Positions 37,844 to 42,419 of a stretch of DNA of 42,419 bases are shown piece after piece; the stretch's first letter is position 1, and every line of letters starts with the position of its first letter. A program made the position numbers and the translations under genes. The DNA comes from an uncultured Bacilli bacterium. GTDB lineage: Bacteria > Bacillota_I > Bacilli_A > RF39 > UBA660. Under the pieces are notes generated by a model. That model saw only the letters and a program-made list of their open reading frames with translations. It was not told where the DNA came from and made no database searches. The stretch covers positions 1 through 42,419 of the forward strand of contig CANQLL010000004.1 in the NCBI GenBank assembly GCA_947624705.1, in the 5' to 3' direction.

Positions 37844-38269
37844 TTATCCTTCCTCCTTTAGTTCATTCATTTCTAAAACGGCATCTAATCTATTTACAAT
37901 TTCATACTTATAATTATCTGCATTGGCATTGACTGAAAAAGAATCAGTATCTGAACTTACTCTAACACTAACCTTTGGTGGTGCTTCGTATATATCATAA
38001 AACGATATATCATAATTTCGATTAGTATTAACAGTTTCAGAAAATCTTCTTAAAAAATTTTCTACAAATTTTTCTTTATTAATTCTTAATTCTTTATATT
38101 CTCGATAGTAACCATAATCAACGGCATCAACTAAAGCAGCCTCAGTTACTTCTTTAACTAAATAATAATCTTTGGTTGTTGTGGTTGTTACAGAATTAAT
38201 TAACATCATAGATATTATCACAATAATACCTAATAAAACAATCCAATAACCCCAATAAGCTGATTTCAT
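37844..38269 (-). CDS. TadE-like single-TM protein
   Basis: N-terminal TM YWGYWIVLLGIIVIISMMLINSV then 'ALVDAVDYG' region; located before CpaB. Confidence 0.55.
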   Translation of the reverse strand: MKSAYWGYWIVLLGIIVIISMMLINSVTTTTTKDYYLVKEVTEAALVDAVDYGYYREYKELRINKEKFVENFLRRFSETVNTNRNYDISFYDIYEAPPKVSVRVSSDTDSFSVNANADNYKYEIVNRLDAVLEMNELKEEG

Positions 38270-38279
38270 TTAATCACCC

Positions 38280-41200
38280 CTATTTCCAAGCTGGACCAAT
38301 AGTACTTGAAGTATCAGTCCACCTCATCCAAGAATTTCGACCATTTGTAGAAACTTCTTGAGCATATTCAGTATGTGTAGCCAACATATCAATAAAATTA
38401 CTAGTATACCATTCATAATGTTTTATTATTTTATCTCTATTTACTAATGCCTCAACTGTTGTTTCATTATCATCTTTATCCTTTATCGTGCTTGTGTATA
38501 ATTTCATATTGAAATCCTGATATCCATTGCCGCTTTCTTGGTCTTGATTATACTTTCTTATATTTTGCATATTTTGAGCGGTTAATTTAAAGTGATATTC
38601 CGGTTCTTCACTATAAATTTCTTCACTTGCATCTGTTATTCGTTTTATTGTCTCGGTTGCTTTTTCATTAATCCAATTTTTACCCATACTGTCATTTCCT
38701 ATTCGATTTTGAGGATCAAAATTATTTAACGATATACTACGATAGAAGTAATTTTGTTTAAATAAATCTTCGGCATTTTCTTTATCAATATCTTTATCGG
38801 GTATCCTAACTATATCATTATCTACTTCATAATAGCAAGTGTATTGCGCTCCTCCACCATTACCATTATTACCATATCTATCTAATCGACCTGTTCCTGT
38901 ACCTCCAATATCATAACCTAAATTGGTAAAATTAAATTTATATTTATAACCAGGGTTTAAGTTTTTCTTACGATTTAAAGCAACGGGGAACACTTTACCT
39001 ATACTTTGCGCTAAGTCATTGTTTTTACTATCCATTATTACTCCAGTACCTGGCATACGATAAAAATCTGTGTTAGATATGTATCCTTTTTCTACAACAG
39101 CTTCATAATCTATATAATCTTCATTAGAATAGTAATATCCACTAAAAGTGTCAGAGCCTCCTTCTAACTTAGTATAAGATATGTCTCCGGTTTTATTAAA
39201 TTTTGCTTCTGTATAATTTGTAGTAGACGATACTTCCGTAAATCCCGTTAACCACTCACTATATTTTTCATCATATGAAAATTTAATTTTAGGAGTTAAA
39301 TCATAAGCTTTATATCCTTTACCATTATCTACACTATTAAAAGCTGTACCGCAAGAATTAATATCACTTATAGCACTAGTTATTTTATTATGAACATCAG
39401 TATATGCTTTATCAACTTGAGACTTCATATCATTTAAAATATCTAAGCTAGAACTACTCGAACTTGTAATTGTTTTGTTATCATTTTGAGTACCATATAT
39501 TTTTTCTGAATTAATCCATAAGGTGTTATTTAATGGGCAAGTTCTTCCAGAAACATTTTTGAATCCAGTTATTGTTCCAAGTGTAGTATTAACATCTTTA
39601 GAATAACATAAATAACTCATTTGCCAACCATATTCATCAGAATAACCACAAGTATCAGAATATTCAGTACACCAATTCCAGGTATATGAATAAGATGTTC
39701 TATTTGGAAGTAATTCATTTTTATATACTCGCCAACCATAGTCACTAGAAAATTGACTGGCAGCATTTTTTAAATCATTATAAATAGTTGATAAATCTGT
39801 TAATTGATTTAATAAACCATATCCAAAATAATTATCACTTTTCTCTAATCCATAGAATGTATATCTATTATCACTCCAACGATAAAGATTAGATATTCTG
39901 TTATCATCGCTCTGATCAGTAGTTTTATTTATTTCATTTTGGAATTTTTTAGTTCCTATATAAGCACGACAAGTTTTTGTTCCTTTTAAGGTTACTTCTT
40001 TTACTCCCGTATCTCCAATTGAATCAATTGTAAAGTATTGACCAGAATAAGCAAATTTTTTCTTAGGTAACCTAAATGTTATTTCTTCAGCACAAGAAAT
40101 ATTACAATATTCATTAGTTTTTTGAGTATACTGAGTTAAGTTATCTTTATCAGCAGTATCATATATATTAGTATTATACACGCCACTATGTGTATTTTCA
40201 TCACCATAATAAGCTATTGTTCTACTTAATACACAGTCTTTATCATCGCCAATAGTAAATTCATATGGAGATGAATCATCATCATTTATTTTACATACCT
40301 GAGCATCATAGTTAGGAGTACAATTACGAGTATTATCAATTGAGTCTGGATCATCACCTGGAGGATCTAATGGTTGATCGCCAACAGGTATTGTAAAAGA
40401 TCCATCAACTTCATTAATTACATACATTCTTTGCTTGGCGTGATTTGCATTGCCGACATCTCTATCATATGAGTCTTCACTACCTATTAAATAGGTAACC
40501 CAAAAATTATTTGCTTCTCTTCTATCGTGATAACTTACACGAATTTGAAATCCTTTTCCATCTAAGCTAACTCCATCTTTGGATTTTAAATGAATCCAGG
40601 CAACTGTTCTATCAAAAATAAGATCATCAGCTTTAGGAATAATTTCACATTCAAATAAGTCAGGATTAGAATTATATGTTATGTCATCACAAGTCACTCC
40701 GCTATAGCCATCAATTCTTATATTTGTTTTATACATAGCATCATATGTCCAAGTTCCATCGTCCTGTTTTACATAACCTGGATGTTCACTTTCTTCAACT
40801 GCTTTATATCTTACTTCCCAAAAACCAGAACCATAGACAAATCCATCCGCTTTTTCACTTTTATCTCCTTCTTCACCATAAGGCTTTGTTTCATAAAGTT
40901 CTTTGGCACATGATTTATCACATTTACCGTCTTCATCTTCATCTTCATCCATTAAATCGCCATAGTCTTTTTGTTCAAAAGCATCATACAATTCTTTATA
41001 TGCACCCTCATAATGTTCAGTAGAAAATGGAACATACCACCCAGTTTTAAACCAAATCATGCGAAGAACCGTTGACATATCTTTATATTGGTAATTTTCT
41101 CCGTAATGGCGTTCGTTACCACTTCCATCCAAATAATTTTGGCCTACGCGAATCATATTTATAGTTAAGCTTTTATCATTATGGATTTCATTTTTTCCAG

Positions 41201-41510
41201 CTCCAGAAATATAAAATTGATATAAATTCATTTCATGGTCTTGCTCTAATCCAGGACCATACACGCCTGCATTTACACCCGAACTTAAATTAGGATCCAA
41301 ACAAAATGCATCATGGTCATTAGAACTATAAGTTGACATCTGGGAAAGTCTAACTTGTTTTCCTTCTCCATCAACATTAATAGGAATATCTACATCTGTT
41401 AAATTTGTCTTTGATGTAGTACTATCTACATCAAACTCAATTGCCTTAACATGCCATATTAAGAAAAAGCTGAAGAAGAAAATACATACTATTTTTGAAA
41501 TCCATTTCAT
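38280..41510 (-). CDS. ~1076-aa secreted Cys-containing protein, candidate Tad-associated surface protein
   Basis: Start moved to ATG 41510 (MKWISKIVCIFFFSFFLIWHVKAIEFDVDS signal peptide), overlapping the upstream TGA as ATGA. No LPxTG or C-terminal TM seen. Confidence 0.75.
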   Translation of the reverse strand: MKWISKIVCIFFFSFFLIWHVKAIEFDVDSTTSKTNLTDVDIPINVDGEGKQVRLSQMSTYSSNDHDAFCLDPNLSSGVNAGVYGPGLEQDHEMNLYQFYISGAGKNEIHNDKSLTINMIRVGQNYLDGSGNERHYGENYQYKDMSTVLRMIWFKTGWYVPFSTEHYEGAYKELYDAFEQKDYGDLMDEDEDEDGKCDKSCAKELYETKPYGEEGDKSEKADGFVYGSGFWEVRYKAVEESEHPGYVKQDDGTWTYDAMYKTNIRIDGYSGVTCDDITYNSNPDLFECEIIPKADDLIFDRTVAWIHLKSKDGVSLDGKGFQIRVSYHDRREANNFWVTYLIGSEDSYDRDVGNANHAKQRMYVINEVDGSFTIPVGDQPLDPPGDDPDSIDNTRNCTPNYDAQVCKINDDDSSPYEFTIGDDKDCVLSRTIAYYGDENTHSGVYNTNIYDTADKDNLTQYTQKTNEYCNISCAEEITFRLPKKKFAYSGQYFTIDSIGDTGVKEVTLKGTKTCRAYIGTKKFQNEINKTTDQSDDNRISNLYRWSDNRYTFYGLEKSDNYFGYGLLNQLTDLSTIYNDLKNAASQFSSDYGWRVYKNELLPNRTSYSYTWNWCTEYSDTCGYSDEYGWQMSYLCYSKDVNTTLGTITGFKNVSGRTCPLNNTLWINSEKIYGTQNDNKTITSSSSSSLDILNDMKSQVDKAYTDVHNKITSAISDINSCGTAFNSVDNGKGYKAYDLTPKIKFSYDEKYSEWLTGFTEVSSTTNYTEAKFNKTGDISYTKLEGGSDTFSGYYYSNEDYIDYEAVVEKGYISNTDFYRMPGTGVIMDSKNNDLAQSIGKVFPVALNRKKNLNPGYKYKFNFTNLGYDIGGTGTGRLDRYGNNGNGGGAQYTCYYEVDNDIVRIPDKDIDKENAEDLFKQNYFYRSISLNNFDPQNRIGNDSMGKNWINEKATETIKRITDASEEIYSEEPEYHFKLTAQNMQNIRKYNQDQESGNGYQDFNMKLYTSTIKDKDDNETTVEALVNRDKIIKHYEWYTSNFIDMLATHTEYAQEVSTNGRNSWMRWTDTSSTIGPAWK

Positions 41511-42262
41511 ATTCTTTTTGCCCTCAACTTTCTTATTATTACTATTGTAACTAAAATCACTATACCACATATTGCCACACCTATTCCGGCATAGATAACA
41601 ACTTTTTGCCAATTAATTTTATTATCATTTTTTATCGTTTCTTTTTCTTCTAAACTCTCCCTATATTGATTTATTTTTTTTAATATTGTTTCAGTTGAAA
41701 CATTACTAAATAAATATTCTTGACAATATTTATAATCTTTTATATCTTCACATAAGGCCATTCCGTGAAATTGATTACTACGCGGTAATTTTAAATATTT
41801 ATCTAATACTCTTTTGCCTCCACAATCATTTGTATAAATACTAAATTTTAAATTTTTATATTTTTCTAAATTGTGTGTTTCTAATTCAATAACTCCATCT
41901 TTTTTATCGTTATAATCATAAGTATCTTTATTATTATTTTCCTTAATTATCTCCGCATCATCAATTTTAAAATAAAAATTTTCAGGTAAATTTGTAACTG
42001 ATATTTTTATATATTTGCCATTATAATATTCAAAATATTCTTTAGTAACATCATTTCCATTTGAATCAACTATTCCATCCTCAGTAAATTTATAACCATC
42101 AGGTAACGTTAAAGTAATTACTTCATAATTTAATTTTACATTATTAGCTTCTTTATTTAAAGCTGCTTGTTCTTTATAATTGCAACTATCAGCTTTATAT
42201 GTACTTATGATAAATGTAAAACAAAATACTAAAAATAATATATATGTAATAGGCTTTTTCAT
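41507..42262 (-). CDS. Signal peptide + extracytoplasmic domain + C-terminal TM protein
   Basis: MKKPITYILFLVFCFTFIISTYKADSC...VVIYAGIGVAICGIVILVTIVIIRKLRAKRI; start moved to ATG 42262 behind GAGGATG. Confidence 0.7.
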   Translation of the reverse strand: MKKPITYILFLVFCFTFIISTYKADSCNYKEQAALNKEANNVKLNYEVITLTLPDGYKFTEDGIVDSNGNDVTKEYFEYYNGKYIKISVTNLPENFYFKIDDAEIIKENNNKDTYDYNDKKDGVIELETHNLEKYKNLKFSIYTNDCGGKRVLDKYLKLPRSNQFHGMALCEDIKDYKYCQEYLFSNVSTETILKKINQYRESLEEKETIKNDNKINWQKVVIYAGIGVAICGIVILVTIVIIRKLRAKRI

Positions 42263-42419
42263 ATAACACATCCTCGTATTCTATAAAAAAGTATATCATA
42301 ACAAAATGTAAATTCCAAGTCGTTTATTGTGAAAATTTAGAACTTGTGTTACAATGTTTAGCAAGTTATGAAAGTTTTTGAGTATTCAAAAAGTTTTATA
42401 ACGGCATTGTACCAAATTT

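Noticed and set aside
40745-41023. Plus-strand 92-aa His/Leu-rich ORF
   Set aside because: Antisense to the Asp/Glu-rich part of the large secreted protein, which explains the odd composition.

Overview
Low-GC Firmicutes/Mollicutes-relative-like window using standard TGA stops; nearly every gene is on the minus strand. (1) 1-362: 5' end of a TasA/SipW-dependent-like surface protein whose predicted promoter has a G8 tract in its spacer. (2) 485-6913: heat-shock operon hrcA-grpE-dnaK-[pepF]-dnaJ with a sigma-A promoter overlapped by CIRCE-like repeats, and an M3 oligoendopeptidase between dnaK and dnaJ. (3) 6971-9861: two M16-like peptidases (one with HxxEH, one without) and a small rhodanese. 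(4) 9.9-11.4 kb: toxin-antitoxin scrapyard, with an intact PemK/MazF-like pair, a truncated copy of its antitoxin, a RelB/DinJ antitoxin with a decayed toxin, and a duplicated 3' end of virD4. (5) 11.5-25.7 kb: T4SS-like gene set (VirD4, LppM-like lipoprotein, NlpC/P60 hydrolase, split VirB4, PrgI/VirB3-like, VirB6-like, two VirB2/TrbC-like proteins) continuing into a TadZ/CpaE-like ATPase and an array of small single-TM pilin-like proteins sharing an M[KR]E[AS]TG[EG] N-terminus. (6) 25.7-33.3 kb: surface-glycan-like block (tandem GT-C-like membrane proteins, FAD oxidoreductase, sulfatase-fold membrane protein, methyltransferase, 49-aa microprotein). (7) 33.8-42.3 kb: Tad operon (TadC, TadB, TadA/CpaF, CpaB/SAF, TadE-like, ~1076-aa secreted protein, signal-peptide/TM protein). 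The main candidate for an undescribed system is the combined Tad-pilus / T4SS-like apparatus, which has no relaxase, integrase or secretin in this window. All assignments come from reading motifs by eye; no database search was run.
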